The notes under the pieces were generated by a model. That model was not told where the DNA came from, searched no databases, and saw only the letters and a list, made by a program, of their open reading frames with translations. The translations under genes and the position numbers were made by a program. From Lysobacter lycopersici (lineage in GTDB: Bacteria; Pseudomonadota; Gammaproteobacteria; Xanthomonadales; Xanthomonadaceae), in contig NZ_CP041742.1 of assembly GCF_007556775.1 (NCBI RefSeq), forward strand, positions 558,001-622,000: DNA of 64,000 bases, given 5' to 3'. Positions 15,878 through 26,328 of this stretch are shown here, one piece after another (the first letter of the stretch is position 1; each line of letters opens with the position of its first letter).

Positions 15878-15923
15878 CCTTCCCGGCTTAGGCCGTCGGG
15901 ATTCTGGAACAAAGCTTCACCGT

Positions 15924-15999
15924 GTCCCCATCGTCTAGAGGCCTAGGACATTACCCTTTCACGGTAGCGACCGGGGTTCGAATCCCCGTGGGGACGCCA
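15924..15999 (+). tRNA. tRNA-Glu (anticodon TTC)
   Basis: 76 bases including CCA. The acceptor stem GTCCCCA pairs with TGGGGAC, the anticodon loop CTTTCAC gives TTC, and the T arm GGGGTTCGAATCCCC is perfect. It follows tRNA-Ala after 46 bases, probably as one precursor ending at the terminator that follows. Confidence 0.96.
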
Positions 16000-16008
16000 A
16001 CATCGAAA

Positions 16009-16037
16009 CGCCCGCGCAAGCGGGCGTTTTCTTTTTT
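16009..16037 (+). terminator. Rho-independent terminator of the tRNA unit
   Basis: CGCCCGC (16009-16015), loop GCAA, GCGGGCG (16020-16026), then TTTTCTTTTTT. The stem is extended by A-T pairs and is strong. It lies ten bases after tRNA-Glu. The convergent DUF1249 gene ends 18 bases downstream. Confidence 0.92.
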
Positions 16038-16054
16038 GCGGAATGAACGGCGAT

Positions 16055-16567
16055 TCAGGCGTCGGATGCGCGCCGCGCCGGGACATCCACCAGCACCGGC
16101 GCATCCGCCAGCGGTTGCAGGCGCGCGACGCCATGGCCCTGCTCGGCGAGGTAATCCAACCACTTGCCGAGGAAGGTGTTCATGCGCAGGCGATGGCGGA
16201 TCAGCGTATCGGTCGGCGGATACATGCCGATCGCATCCTGCCAGCGCCGACCGACGTGGCAATGCGTCGCCTCGGCCTGGTGCGCGTCGCGGTACAGGCG
16301 GATGAACGCCGACGGATCCGGCGCGCCGGTGGCGGCGTCCACCACCGTGTAGGTCATGCGCAATTCGCTGGTGTAACGATGCTGCTCGAGCACGTCCAGT
16401 CGCAGGTCGAGGCCATCGCCGATCGAGGACGCGTAGCTTCCGGCCGCGAGGTCCCCGGGTTCGAACAAGCGCACCAGCTTGCGGTGGTTTTCCGCGTACA
16501 GGGCCATCAGCCAGCCGAAACGGCCGAGCCTGGGGATGCGCGTGGCGCGTGCGAGCACTTGTGCCAT
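16055..16567 (-). CDS. DUF1249 family protein
   Basis: 170 residues, with segments typical of DUF1249: LMALYAENHRKLVRL, LDVLEQHRYTSELRMTY and FIRLYRDAHQAEATHCH. These cytoplasmic proteins are widespread in gammaproteobacteria (E. coli YqiB type), where the gene often neighbours the ADP-ribose pyrophosphatase gene nudF. Their function is not established. I chose ATG 16567 because residues upstream are low-complexity and unlike the family. The gene lies on the same strand as ppsR but is separated by 119 bases containing a terminator-like hairpin. Confidence 0.8.
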   Translation of the reverse strand: MAQVLARATRIPRLGRFGWLMALYAENHRKLVRLFEPGDLAAGSYASSIGDGLDLRLDVLEQHRYTSELRMTYTVVDAATGAPDPSAFIRLYRDAHQAEATHCHVGRRWQDAIGMYPPTDTLIRHRLRMNTFLGKWLDYLAEQGHGVARLQPLADAPVLVDVPARRASDA

Positions 16568-16646
16568 GGGCCCGATGCTACGCGCGAAAACGCATCGCGG
16601 GCAGCATTGACGGAATCGCGCTTCGGGGATAACTTGGGATTCCCGG

Positions 16647-16673
16647 CCCGCGCATTGCGCGGGTTTTTCGTTT
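16647..16673 (+). terminator. Terminator-like hairpin oriented for the + strand
   Basis: CCCGCGC (16647-16653), loop ATT, GCGCGGG (16657-16663), then TTTTTCGTTT. The T-run makes it a terminator for rightward transcripts, yet both flanking genes (DUF1249 and ppsR) run leftward. A TTGACG element at 16607-16612 followed by GATAACT suggests a possible short + strand transcript, but none is demonstrated. Confidence 0.55.
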
Positions 16674-16686
16674 CCGCGATCCGCGT

Positions 16687-17508
16687 TCAGAACATCTCGC
16701 GGTTGATGCCCAGCGATTCCAGCACCCGGCTCGCGATTTCCTCGATGGATGCGTGCGTCGTGCTCAGCACCGGGATGCGTTCCACCTGGAACATGGCCTC
16801 GGCCTGCGCCACTTCGCGCCTGCACGTCTCCAGCTGCGAATAGCGCGAATTCGGCCGTCGTTCCTGGCGGATCTGCTGCAGGCGTTCGGGATCGATGGTC
16901 AGGCCGAACAGCTTGCGCCGATAGGCTTGCAGTTTCGCCGGCAGCCGGTCGGAATCGAGGTCGTCGTCGGTCAGCGGGTAATTCGCGGCGCGGATGCCGT
17001 AGTGCAGCGCCAGGTAGACGCAGGTCGGGGTCTTGCCCGCGCGCGAAACGCCGACCAGGATCAGGTCGGCCTCCGCGTAGTCCAGGCGCATGCCGTCGTC
17101 GTGGGTCAGCGCGTAGTTCATCGCGTTGATGCGGCGGTGGTAGGTGTCGAAATCGACGATGCCGTGCGCCTGGCCCACCTGCGGCATGCGCTTGAGGCCG
17201 AGTTCCTGTTCCATCGGGGCGATGTAGGGGGCGAACACGTCCAGCACCAGCGCGCCGCTTTCGCCCAGGGCCTGGATCAACTCCGCGTCCACGCAGGAAC
17301 TGACGATCACCGGACGCAGGCCCGCGGCCTCGCCCGCGGCGCGGATGCGGGCGGCGACGCTGCGGGCCTTGTCGACGGTATCCACGAACGGAATGCGGTC
17401 GGTGGCGAAGCGGGTCCCGGTGAATTGGGTCAGCAGGCTGTGTCCGATGGTCTCGGCGGTGATGCCGGTGCCGTCGGAGACGTAGAACACCGGGCGCGCT
17501 GCGGTCAT
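16687..17508 (-). CDS. ppsR: PEP synthase regulatory protein (bifunctional kinase/pyrophosphorylase)
   Basis: 273-residue DUF299/PSRP protein. It inactivates PEP synthase by ADP-dependent phosphorylation of a threonine and reactivates it by phosphate-dependent dephosphorylation. The family signature [19 protein letters not shown] is at the N-terminus, and the P-loop-like [19 protein letters not shown] near 149-167. The start ATG 17508 ([13 protein letters not shown]) was chosen; ATG 17535 would add nine residues. The gene is divergent from its target ppsA with 103 bases between starts, the usual arrangement. A TAAAAT element in that interval may serve ppsA. Confidence 0.94.
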   Translation of the reverse strand: MTAARPVFYVSDGTGITAETIGHSLLTQFTGTRFATDRIPFVDTVDKARSVAARIRAAGEAAGLRPVIVSSCVDAELIQALGESGALVLDVFAPYIAPMEQELGLKRMPQVGQAHGIVDFDTYHRRINAMNYALTHDDGMRLDYAEADLILVGVSRAGKTPTCVYLALHYGIRAANYPLTDDDLDSDRLPAKLQAYRRKLFGLTIDPERLQQIRQERRPNSRYSQLETCRREVAQAEAMFQVERIPVLSTTHASIEEIASRVLESLGINREMF

Positions 17509-17611
17509 GGCGGGTTCTGGCCCAGGCTCGGCCATGGCGGCCGCACTGCTAAAATAGCGGCTTTCCCGCCGCGCGTCCGGCCCCACGCCGCCCTGCCCCA
17601 CGGAGTCCGCC

Positions 17612-19987
17612 TTGACCAGCAACGTCCTCTGGCTGCACGACCTGCGCCTGTCCGATCTCGCCCAGGTGGGCGGCAAGAATTCCTCGCTGGGCGAAATGAT
17701 CGGCGAACTCTCCGGGCTCGGCGTCTCCGTGCCGGGCGGCTTCGCCACCACGGCGGACGCGTTCAAGGCCTTCATCGCGCACAACGACCTGCACCAGCGC
17801 ATCTACGACAAGCTGGCGACCATCGATGTCGAGGACGTGCCCGCACTCACCCGCGCGGGTGCGGAAATCCGCGGCTGGGTGATCGACGCCCCGCTGCAGC
17901 CCGGCCTCGATGCAGACATCCGCGCCGCCTACGCGAAACTCTGCGCCGACGCCGGTGCCGCCGACATTGCGGTCGCGGTGCGCTCCTCCGCCACCGCCGA
18001 AGACCTGCCCGACGCCTCGTTCGCCGGCCAGCAGGAAACTTTCCTCAACGTGACCGGCGCCGACGATGTGGTGCACAAGGTCAAGGAAGTCTTCGCCAGC
18101 CTCTACAACGACCGCGCCATCGCCTACCGCGTCCACCACGGTTTCGCCCACGAGGACGTGTTCCTCTCCGCCGGCGTGCAATTGATGGTGCGCTCCGACG
18201 TCGGCGCCTCCGGCGTGCTGTTCACCCTCGATACCGAATCCGGCTTCCGCGACGTGGTCTTCGTCACGGCGAGCTACGGCCTCGGCGAGATGGTCGTGCA
18301 GGGTGCGGTGAATCCCGACGAGTTCTACGTCTACAAGCCCACGCTCAAGGCCGGGAAGCCGGCGATCCTGCGTCGTTCGCTGGGCAGCAAGCAACTGCGA
18401 ATGGTGTATTCGAACGTAGCGGGCGAACGCGTTCGCACCGAGGACACGCCGGCGGAACTGCGTTCGAAATTCTCCATCGCCGATGCCGACGTGCAGGAAC
18501 TGGCCAAGCAGGCGCTGGTGATCGAGGCGCACTACGGCCGCCCGATGGACGTCGAGTGGGGCAAGGACGGCAACACCGGCAAGCTCTACATCCTGCAGGC
18601 GCGCCCGGAAACGGTGAAGTCGCGCGCGCAGGCCACGCAGATCGAACGCTATTCGCTGCAACAACGCGGCGAAGTGCTGGCCGAAGGCCGCGCCATCGGC
18701 AGCAAGATCGGCAGCGGCACCGCGCGCGTGGTGCGTTCGCTCGACGACATGAAGCGCGTGCAGCCGGGCGACGTGCTGGTCGCGGACATGACCGATCCCG
18801 ACTGGGAACCGGTGATGAAGCGCTCCGCCGCCATCGTCACCAACCGCGGCGGCCGCACCTGCCACGCCGCGATCATCGCGCGCGAGCTCGGCGTGCCCGC
18901 GGTCGTCGGCACCGGCAACGCGCTGGACACGATCCAGGACGGCGACCCGATCACGGTGAGTTGCGCCGAGGGCGATACCGGTTTCATCTATGCCGGCGCA
19001 CTGCCCTTCGAGCGCACGACCACCGACCTCGGCAACATGCCGCCGGCGCCGCTCAAGATCATGATGAACGTGGCCAACCCCGACCGTGCCTTCGACTTCG
19101 GCATGCTGCCGAATGCCGGCATCGGCCTGGCCCGGCTGGAGATGATCATCGCCAGCCACATCGGCGTGCACCCGAAGGCGTTGCTGGAATACGACCGCCA
19201 GGACGCCGAAACGAAGAAGAAGATCGACGCGCGCATCGCCGGTTATGCCAACCCGGTGGATTTCTACGTCGACCGGCTGGCCGAAGGCATCGCCACCATC
19301 ACCGCTTCGGTCGCGCCCAAGCCGGTGATCGTGCGCCTGTCCGACTTCAAGTCGAACGAGTACGCCAACCTGATCGGCGGTTCGAAGTACGAACCGCACG
19401 AGGAAAACCCGATGATCGGCTTCCGCGGCGCCAGCCGCTACGTCGATCCTTCGTTCCGCGACGCCTTCGCGCTGGAATGCAGGGCGGTCAAGCGCGTGCG
19501 CGAGGACATGGGCCTCGACAACCTTTGGGTGATGATCCCGTTCGTGCGCACGCTCGACGAAGGCCGCAAGGTGATGGACGTGTTGCGCGACAACGGCCTC
19601 GTCCAGGGCGAGAACGGTTTGAAAGTGATCATGATGTGCGAACTGCCGTCGAATGCCCTGCTCGCCGACGAATTCCTCGACATCTTCGACGGTTTCTCGA
19701 TCGGTTCCAACGACATGACCCAGCTCACGCTCGGCCTCGATCGCGATTCGGCGATTGTTGCTGGCCTGTTCGACGAACGCGATCCGGCGGTGAAGAAGAT
19801 GCTGGCCATGGCGATCGCCACCGCGCGCGCCAAGGGCAAGTACGTCGGCATCTGCGGCCAGGGGCCGAGCGACCATCCGGACCTCGCGCAGTGGTTGATG
19901 GAACAGGGCATCGAATCGGTGTCGCTGAACCCGGACACCGTGGTCGACACCTGGCTGGCGCTGGCGAAATCCAAATCGAAGCAATAG
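17612..19987 (+). CDS. ppsA: Phosphoenolpyruvate synthase
   Basis: 791 residues. Converts pyruvate and ATP to PEP, AMP and phosphate in gluconeogenesis. The N-terminal ATP-grasp domain starts with [20 protein letters not shown]. The swivelling phosphohistidine domain has [15 protein letters not shown] with the catalytic His at residue 418. The C-terminal PEP-binding barrel has [15 protein letters not shown] and [10 protein letters not shown] with the catalytic Cys. The start is TTG 17612 with GGAG just upstream; the N-terminus [12 protein letters not shown] fits family members. Activity should be switched by the divergent ppsR product. The 152 bases after the gene hold no gene or clear terminator. 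Confidence 0.96.
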   Translation: MTSNVLWLHDLRLSDLAQVGGKNSSLGEMIGELSGLGVSVPGGFATTADAFKAFIAHNDLHQRIYDKLATIDVEDVPALTRAGAEIRGWVIDAPLQPGLDADIRAAYAKLCADAGAADIAVAVRSSATAEDLPDASFAGQQETFLNVTGADDVVHKVKEVFASLYNDRAIAYRVHHGFAHEDVFLSAGVQLMVRSDVGASGVLFTLDTESGFRDVVFVTASYGLGEMVVQGAVNPDEFYVYKPTLKAGKPAILRRSLGSKQLRMVYSNVAGERVRTEDTPAELRSKFSIADADVQELAKQALVIEAHYGRPMDVEWGKDGNTGKLYILQARPETVKSRAQATQIERYSLQQRGEVLAEGRAIGSKIGSGTARVVRSLDDMKRVQPGDVLVADMTDPDWEPVMKRSAAIVTNRGGRTCHAAIIARELGVPAVVGTGNALDTIQDGDPITVSCAEGDTGFIYAGALPFERTTTDLGNMPPAPLKIMMNVANPDRAFDFGMLPNAGIGLARLEMIIASHIGVHPKALLEYDRQDAETKKKIDARIAGYANPVDFYVDRLAEGIATITASVAPKPVIVRLSDFKSNEYANLIGGSKYEPHEENPMIGFRGASRYVDPSFRDAFALECRAVKRVREDMGLDNLWVMIPFVRTLDEGRKVMDVLRDNGLVQGENGLKVIMMCELPSNALLADEFLDIFDGFSIGSNDMTQLTLGLDRDSAIVAGLFDERDPAVKKMLAMAIATARAKGKYVGICGQGPSDHPDLAQWLMEQGIESVSLNPDTVVDTWLALAKSKSKQ

Positions 19988-20139
19988 TCCGGAATCAACC
20001 TATTCCGAGGCGGTCGTGAGCGATGACGTTTCGAAGCCGCCCGCAGCGCAGGAACCGGAATGTATGTGCAAATACATGAGGATTCCGAGCAGCGGACGGC
20101 GATGAAACGCCGAGCGCAATAGGCCTCGGGATTGGTTGA

Positions 20140-23100
20140 TCAACCGCGGATTCGGTTGCGGCCTTCCCGCTTGGCCTCGTACAACAGGTCGTCGGCGCGG
20201 CTGACCAGTTTTTCGTAGTACGCGAGGCCGGTGCGTTCGACCACGCCGCCGCTGATCGACATCTTCCAGCCCGGTGCGAAGGCGCTGCAATCCAGCCGTT
20301 CCACCGCTTCGCGCAGGCGTTCGCAGCAAGCTCGCGCCGCGTCGAGGCCGACGCCTTCGAACAGCACCGCGAATTCCTCGCCGCCCCAGCGCGCGACCGT
20401 GCCCGACGCGCCCGCTTCCGCGGTCAGCACGCCGGCGACCACGACCAGCGCGTGGTCCCCGGCCAGGTGCGAATAGGTGTCGTTGATGCGCTTGAAGTGG
20501 TCGAGGTCGAGCAAGGCGAAGCTGAGCGGCGTGCCGGCGTGCATCGCCCGGTCGAAGGCGCGGGCGAGTTCCTCGTTGATGCTGCGGCGGTTGGCGAGGC
20601 CGGTGAGCGCGTCCTCCAGCGCCTGTCGTTCGAAGGCTTCGGACTGCTCCTGCAGCTTCGCCAGCAGCATGGATTTATCGTGGTCCGCCTGCATCAGTCG
20701 ATCGGTCTGCTCGCGCAGGTCGCGGGTCCGCTGGTCGACGATGGCTTCCAGTTGCAGCGCGCGACGCCGCAGGTGGCGCGAACGCCAGCGGTAGAACGCG
20801 ACCACGAGCAGGCCCGCCAGCAGCACCAACGCGGCCTGGAACCAACCGCGCTGCCACAGCAGCGGCGCGATCTCGATTTCCAGCGCGGTCGGGCGGGTGG
20901 CATTCCAGCCCTGGCCGAGGCTCGGGGCCGAGACCCCGATCAGGAAGCGGTAACGGCCGGGCCCGAGGTTGGTGTATTGCGCGACGCGCTGGTTGCCGCG
21001 GTCGATCCAGCCGCGATCCACGCCTTCCAGCTTGTAGCGGTAGCGCAGGAAGCGCGGCATGCGGAAGCTCGGGCTGGCGTAATGGAATTCGAGCTTGCTG
21101 GTGCCTGCCGGCAGGCGCAGCGGCCCGCCCGAAGGGACCGGCGCATCGTTCGCCAGCACCTGTTCGACGACCACCGGCGGGACATGGCGGTGGTAGTTGC
21201 CGAGCGCAGTCGGATCGAGCACCGCGGCGCCGCCGGCGGTGGCGACCCAGAGGTCGCCGCGGCGATCGAGCAAGGCCGAAGGGCCGGCGCCGCCATTGCA
21301 CTGCGCGCTGGCGAGGCCGTCGGCTTCGCTGAAATGGTCGGGCGAAAGCGTTTTCGCGCGCCCGTCCAGGACCGCTTCAGCATCGCTGCGGCGCACGCGC
21401 ATCACACCACGGTTGGAAGTGAGCCAGAGCCCACCGATGCCGTCGTCGACCACCGCGAACAGGGTGTCGATCGGCAAGCCCTGCGCCAGCCCCAGCGCCT
21501 GCAACTTGCCGTCGCGGTAACGCAACAGGCCGCGGTCGCTGGCCATCCAGATGGTGCCGTCGGCGTCCTCGTGGAAACCGAACACGTCCTGCGCCTCGCT
21601 GACACTGCTCGCGTCGATCGGCTGCACGCGCTCGCCGACGATGCGCGCCGAACCGTTCGCGGTGCCGACCCACAGGCTGCCGTCACGCGCCAGGTGCAGG
21701 GCCATGATGAATTCGCGCGGCAAGCCATCCTTCGCGCCGAACAGGCGATAGGCGCCGTTGCGCATGCGCACCAGCCCGCGCGTGGTACCGATCCACAGCG
21801 TGCCGTCCGGTGCCTGTTCGAGCGCGCGCACCTGGTTGCTGCCGGGCATTCCGCCGGCGTTGTCGTAATGCGCGACCACCTTGCCGTCGCGCAGGCGCAG
21901 CAGGCCCGCGGTGTAGGTTCCCGCCCACAGGCTGCCGTCATGGTCTTCCAGCAGGCTCAGGATCGAATCGCTGGGTAGGCCATCGGCGCTGGTGTAACTG
22001 GCTTCCACCTTGCCGTCGCGGATGCGGTTGAGGCCGCGGCTGGTGCCGATCCACAGCGAACCGTCGCGGCCTTCGGCCAGTGCGCGCACGTAGTCGTCGC
22101 TCAGGCCCTGGTCGCCGTTCCAGGTGCTGAACGGCGCATCGCTCAGGCGCAGCAGTCCGCCGTTCGTGCCGGCCCAGATGCTGCCCTCGCTGTCGACCAT
22201 CAGCGCCGCGACGCGGTTGTTGGGCAAGCCACGCTGGCTGCTGAAGTGATCGACGCCGGATTTCGCCAGCCGCAGCAAGCCGTTGTTGACCGTGCCGATC
22301 CACAGGTTGCCGGCGGCATCCAGCGCCATGCTGGGAACGCCGTCCTGCGGCAGCAACGGCGATACCGGCACGAAACGCGCGCCATCGCGCCGGTACAGGC
22401 CGCGCTCGGTGCCGACGTAGAGTTCGCCCTTCGCATCCTGCAGCAGGTGGAACGCCGGCGCCTCCGGCAATCCGGATCCGGCGCCGAAACGCTCCGGCTT
22501 CCTGCCCTCCGCGAAATGCGCGATGCCGGCCGCGGTGGCGACCCACATCGAACCATCGCGATCCTCGAACAGCGAATACACCACGTCCGAAGGCAGGCCG
22601 TTGCGCGAGTCGTAATGCACGGCCTGGCCCGGGGCGCGCACCACGCTGATGCCGGAATTCTCCGTCGCCACCCACAACCGGCCCGCGCGGTCGTACACCG
22701 CGTCCATGATCTCGTCCTGGGCGAGGCCGTCGGCCATGCTCCAGTGCCGCCATTGGTCGCCGCGCTTGACGCTGACGCCGCCGCGCGAAGTGCCGATCAC
22801 GATGGTGCCGTCCGGCATCGTGCGCACCGAACGGATGCCGTTGTCCTTCAGCGCAGGGGTGTTGCGCCGGTCGAAGACGTGGAACTCCAGGCCGTCGTAG
22901 CGGACCAACCCTTCCCAGGTTCCGAACCAGAGGTAACCGTCGGGCGTCTGCGCGATCGAGTTGACCTGGTTGTGCGGAAGCCCCTGGCGCGTGGTCCAGG
23001 TCTCGCGGAAGAAGGCGGTGAGCGGCTTGTCGCCCGATCCAGCCGCGGGCAGGCCTTGCGCGAACAGCGGGAAAACCGCGGCAACGGCGAGCAACAGGCA

Positions 23101-23157
23101 GCACCATGCCACGCGCGCGTGGATTCGCCGTCCCTTCGCAACAGATGCCCCCCGCAT
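20140..23157 (-). CDS. Periplasmic-propeller sensor diguanylate cyclase
   Basis: 1005 residues. A signal/anchor segment (about 16-34) is followed by two beta-propellers built from some 14 Reg_prop repeats (such as GLPHNQVNSIAQTPDGYLWF and GLPSDSILSLLEDHDGSLWA). A Y_Y_Y domain (FHYASPSFRMPRFLRYRYKL), a membrane helix (ALVLLAGLLVVAFYRW) and a coiled coil (RDLREQTDRLMQAD) come next. A C-terminal GGDEF domain has the active motif RWGGEEFAVLFEG. It is built like hybrid two-component propeller sensors but makes cyclic di-GMP and has no kinase domain. The periplasmic ligand is unknown. An inhibitory RxxD site before GGEEF was not evident. No operon partner is visible; orn, 15 bases upstream, shares its strand. 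Confidence 0.9.
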   Translation of the reverse strand: MRGASVAKGRRIHARVAWCCLLLAVAAVFPLFAQGLPAAGSGDKPLTAFFRETWTTRQGLPHNQVNSIAQTPDGYLWFGTWEGLVRYDGLEFHVFDRRNTPALKDNGIRSVRTMPDGTIVIGTSRGGVSVKRGDQWRHWSMADGLAQDEIMDAVYDRAGRLWVATENSGISVVRAPGQAVHYDSRNGLPSDVVYSLFEDRDGSMWVATAAGIAHFAEGRKPERFGAGSGLPEAPAFHLLQDAKGELYVGTERGLYRRDGARFVPVSPLLPQDGVPSMALDAAGNLWIGTVNNGLLRLAKSGVDHFSSQRGLPNNRVAALMVDSEGSIWAGTNGGLLRLSDAPFSTWNGDQGLSDDYVRALAEGRDGSLWIGTSRGLNRIRDGKVEASYTSADGLPSDSILSLLEDHDGSLWAGTYTAGLLRLRDGKVVAHYDNAGGMPGSNQVRALEQAPDGTLWIGTTRGLVRMRNGAYRLFGAKDGLPREFIMALHLARDGSLWVGTANGSARIVGERVQPIDASSVSEAQDVFGFHEDADGTIWMASDRGLLRYRDGKLQALGLAQGLPIDTLFAVVDDGIGGLWLTSNRGVMRVRRSDAEAVLDGRAKTLSPDHFSEADGLASAQCNGGAGPSALLDRRGDLWVATAGGAAVLDPTALGNYHRHVPPVVVEQVLANDAPVPSGGPLRLPAGTSKLEFHYASPSFRMPRFLRYRYKLEGVDRGWIDRGNQRVAQYTNLGPGRYRFLIGVSAPSLGQGWNATRPTALEIEIAPLLWQRGWFQAALVLLAGLLVVAFYRWRSRHLRRRALQLEAIVDQRTRDLREQTDRLMQADHDKSMLLAKLQEQSEAFERQALEDALTGLANRRSINEELARAFDRAMHAGTPLSFALLDLDHFKRINDTYSHLAGDHALVVVAGVLTAEAGASGTVARWGGEEFAVLFEGVGLDAARACCERLREAVERLDCSAFAPGWKMSISGGVVERTGLAYYEKLVSRADDLLYEAKREGRNRIRG

Positions 23158-23172
23158 CCGCCCTCCCCGTCC

Positions 23173-23739
23173 TCAGTCGCCGGGCATGCCCGCGAGCGTG
23201 CCCATGTACCGGCGATAGTGCCGCAATTCCTCGATGGAATCGCGCACGTCGCTGAGCGCGGTGTGCGCCGCGACCTTGCTGAAGCCCGCGTGTACCTGCG
23301 GCGCCCAGCGCCGGGCCAGTTCCTTGATCGTGCTGACGTCGAGGTTGCGGTAGTGGAAGTGGCATTCCAGCGCCGGCATCCGCCGGTGCAGGAAGCGCCG
23401 GTCCTGGCAGATCGAATTGCCGCACATCGGCGAGGTATTGGCCGGCACCCATTGCGCGAGGAATTCCAGCGTGCGCGCTTCCGCCGCGGCGATCGGCACG
23501 CCCTCCTCCAGTACCCGGCGCCACAGGCCCGAACGCGAATGATGCGTGCGGTTCCATTCGTCCATCGCCTCGAGTACCGGCAACGGCTGCGCGACGGCGA
23601 GCTCCGGCCCTTCCGCCAGCACGTTGAGTTGGGCGTCGGTGACGACGGTCGCGATCTCGAGGATGGTGTCGCGATCCGGATCCAGCCCGGTCATCTCGAG
23701 GTCGATCCAGATCAGGCGATCGCTGGCGGCTTCGGGCAT
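23173..23739 (-). CDS. orn: Oligoribonuclease
   Basis: 188 residues of the DEDDh exonuclease family, which degrades very short RNAs and the pGpG produced from cyclic di-[23 protein letters not shown] carries the first two acidic ligands. [15 protein letters not shown] supplies the third and [16 protein letters not shown] the last His/Asp pair. I chose ATG 23739 (MPEAASDRL). It lies immediately upstream of the GGDEF gene on the same strand, a suggestive pairing because Orn completes cyclic di-GMP breakdown, though orn is also a general housekeeping gene. Confidence 0.95.
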   Translation of the reverse strand: MPEAASDRLIWIDLEMTGLDPDRDTILEIATVVTDAQLNVLAEGPELAVAQPLPVLEAMDEWNRTHHSRSGLWRRVLEEGVPIAAAEARTLEFLAQWVPANTSPMCGNSICQDRRFLHRRMPALECHFHYRNLDVSTIKELARRWAPQVHAGFSKVAAHTALSDVRDSIEELRHYRRYMGTLAGMPGD

Positions 23740-23822
23740 GGGGACAAGGTTCCGGACAGTCCGGGCATGATACCGGTGCCGTCCCGCGAAGCTTCCACCG
23801 CGTGTCGCGGGGAACGATCCGT

Positions 23823-24350
<528 letters not shown>

Positions 24351-24544
24351 TCACGCAAGCCCGTGCAATTGAAGGGATTGGCCTTGATCGACATCCGCCT
24401 TCACCGTGGTCTTACCCTCACTAAAGCGCATCATTTGCCGGGACAGGCTTGCGCGGCGCCGGCTCGTTGCCAAGCTGCGCCTAGGATAGCGTAGCCAGCC
24501 TCTCCAGGTTCCTGCGAGATGCGGTGCGGTTGCATGGGGCTGGC

Positions 24545-25408
24545 TTATGGGTAATAGCCTGGCTGGTCCAGGTCCGTGAGCAGGCCCGGGCCTTGCGGCT
24601 TCCAATCCAGCAGCTCGCGCGTGCGCGCGCTCGAAACGGACATGATTGCGCCGGCGAAGTGGGCGAACCAGCCGAAGTGCCCGGATTCGCGGGCCTCGGC
24701 CGGCAGGCCCAGGCGGCTGGCGATGATTTCGGCGATGGCATTGAAGGGCACCGCTTCGTCCGCGACGGCGTGATAGACCGATTCGGTCACGCCCTGCTCC
24801 AGTGCAAGATGGAAGACGCGCGCTGCATCCCGCCGGTATACGCCGGCCCAGCAGTTCTGGCCGTCGCCCAGGTAGGCCGATACGCCCTTCTGCCTCGCCA
24901 TGCGAATCAGAAGCGGCATGAAGCCATGATCGCCGAGGCCGTGCACCGACGGAGCCAGGCGCACAGTCGCCGCACGCACGCCGCGCTCGGCCCATGCGCG
25001 TGCAGTGGCTTCGGACTTGCGCGGCGATGCCGGGTTGGGCAAATCCGATTCCGTGGCCCCGCGCGGCAGACCGAGCAGGCCAGATGTCACCAGCAGTGGA
25101 CGGTTCGAACCTTCCAGCGCAGCGCCCAGCGCGTCGATCACGCGACGGTCCTGTTCGCAGTTCTCGATGAACCTGGAATAGTCGCTGCCCCATGCGGTAT
25201 GGATCACCGCATCGGCCGTTGAGGCGGCGGCACGCAGGACATCGAGGTCGTCGAGCGTCGCCAGGACGACTTTCGCGCCGACATCGGCAAGCCCGGCTCC
25301 CTTCTCGGCGGAACGGGCAAGTCCCGTGACCTTGTGGCCGGCGTCGATCAACTCCTCGACCACGGCGGACCCGACCCAGCCCGTGGCGCCAGTAACGAAA
25401 ACGTGCAT
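24545..25408 (-). CDS. NAD(P)-dependent SDR-type reductase/epimerase
   Basis: 287 residues of the extended/atypical short-chain dehydrogenase class. The N-terminal nucleotide motif VTGATGWVGSAVVEEL (TGxxGxxG) is followed by segments DAVIHTAWG and TSGLLGLPRG. A classical YxxxK is not evident. ATG 25408 has GGAGG about eight bases upstream. The substrate is unknown; proteins of this type are often annotated as NAD-dependent epimerase/dehydratase. It lies on the same strand as the O-methyltransferase upstream (131-base gap), and both are near a divergent TetR regulator, which suggests one accessory module. Confidence 0.8.
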   Translation of the reverse strand: MHVFVTGATGWVGSAVVEELIDAGHKVTGLARSAEKGAGLADVGAKVVLATLDDLDVLRAAASTADAVIHTAWGSDYSRFIENCEQDRRVIDALGAALEGSNRPLLVTSGLLGLPRGATESDLPNPASPRKSEATARAWAERGVRAATVRLAPSVHGLGDHGFMPLLIRMARQKGVSAYLGDGQNCWAGVYRRDAARVFHLALEQGVTESVYHAVADEAVPFNAIAEIIASRLGLPAEARESGHFGWFAHFAGAIMSVSSARTRELLDWKPQGPGLLTDLDQPGYYP

Positions 25409-25539
25409 CTGCCGAACCTCCAAAGTGGGTTGTCGAAGCAAAGGGTCAAGCGGCTCTGTCGCGCCGTTGCAGCCGGATCGCCCGTTCCGGGCAGGCTTCA
25501 ACGCAAAATCCGCAACCGCGGCCTGTTGCGCAGGCCGCT

Positions 25540-26196
25540 TCAGCCGAGCCGCACGGAGAGTTCGACGTCCCCGCCGACCGGTGTGGATAGATAGCCGCCC
25601 TTGGGCGAGCGCACGCGCTCCAGGTACTCGGGGCTGTAGTCGGCGTTGTCGGCGACGATGAGCGCGCCAGGCCGCAGACGGTTCTCGACCAGGTTCAGGA
25701 TGTCGCCGTAGAGCGCCTTGGCGCCGTCAAGGAGCAACAGGTCGATGCTTTCGGGGAGATCGACGCTCAGCGTGTCGAGCGCATCTCCTGCCCGAATCTC
25801 CACCAAGTCGATGAGACCGCCCGAGGTCAGGTGTTCCCGTGCGCGCGCCACCTTGGACGGCTCGAACTCGCTGGTGATGAGGCAGCCACCGCCGTTGTCG
25901 CGCAGGGCCGCGGCCAAGTGCAGGGTCGAGATGCCGAACGAGGTCCCGAACTCAACGACCGTGCGCGCATTCGTGCTTCGGGCCAGCATGTAGAGCAATG
26001 CGCCGGTCTCCCGCGACACCGGAAGCCAGAGGTCTTTCAGGCGCCCGTAGTAGTCCAGGTACTCGGTCTTGCTGTGCATCACGCGCATGAGTTCCTCGCG
26101 GGACATCTTGGCCAGTTCCGGGCTCGTCGCCGCATCGGCCTCCTTGAACAGTCGGTCCAGCAGCGGCGCCACGGGTGCAGCGGTCAGGGTTGTCAT
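25540..26196 (-). CDS. Class I SAM-dependent O-methyltransferase
   Basis: 218 residues. The SAM-binding fold shows motif I as VVEFGTSFGISTLHLAAAL, an acidic residue closing the second strand in LITSEFEPSKVARA, and a LLLLDGAKALYGDIL segment with the Asp typical of metal-dependent (COMT-like) O-methyltransferases. The substrate is unknown. The start at 26196 faces a TetR-family gene across 132 bases, and a palindrome at 26271-26292 in that gap is a likely shared operator. Regulation by that TetR protein is inferred from the divergent arrangement. Confidence 0.85.
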   Translation of the reverse strand: MTTLTAAPVAPLLDRLFKEADAATSPELAKMSREELMRVMHSKTEYLDYYGRLKDLWLPVSRETGALLYMLARSTNARTVVEFGTSFGISTLHLAAALRDNGGGCLITSEFEPSKVARAREHLTSGGLIDLVEIRAGDALDTLSVDLPESIDLLLLDGAKALYGDILNLVENRLRPGALIVADNADYSPEYLERVRSPKGGYLSTPVGGDVELSVRLG

Positions 26197-26270
26197 TCGG
26201 TTCTCCGGTTACCGGTGTTGAGCGCCCGGCGGCGCCGGGCTAGGATGCGATTGATTCGTCGCGTTTAAAG

Positions 26271-26292
26271 AATACGACGAGTTCGTCATGTT
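26271..26292. promoter_or_regulatory. Probable TetR operator
   Basis: AATACGACGA-GT-TCGTCATGTT is an imperfect palindrome with ten-base arms and two mismatched pairs. It is placed in the 132-base gap between the divergent methyltransferase and TetR genes, 37 bases before the TetR start. Size and position fit autoregulation and control of the divergent gene. Confidence 0.5.
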
Positions 26293-26328
26293 CGCTATTC
26301 GCATTGGCTTTCGCGCTGGAACACGTCC

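Noticed and set aside
17549..19984. 811-residue frame antisense to ppsA
   Set aside because: Shadow of ppsA with His/Arg/Val-rich composition and no recognisable motif.
16753..20019. 1088-residue + strand frame across ppsR and ppsA
   Set aside because: It crosses two well-identified genes in another frame and consists of Arg/Ala/Gly-rich shadow sequence without domains.
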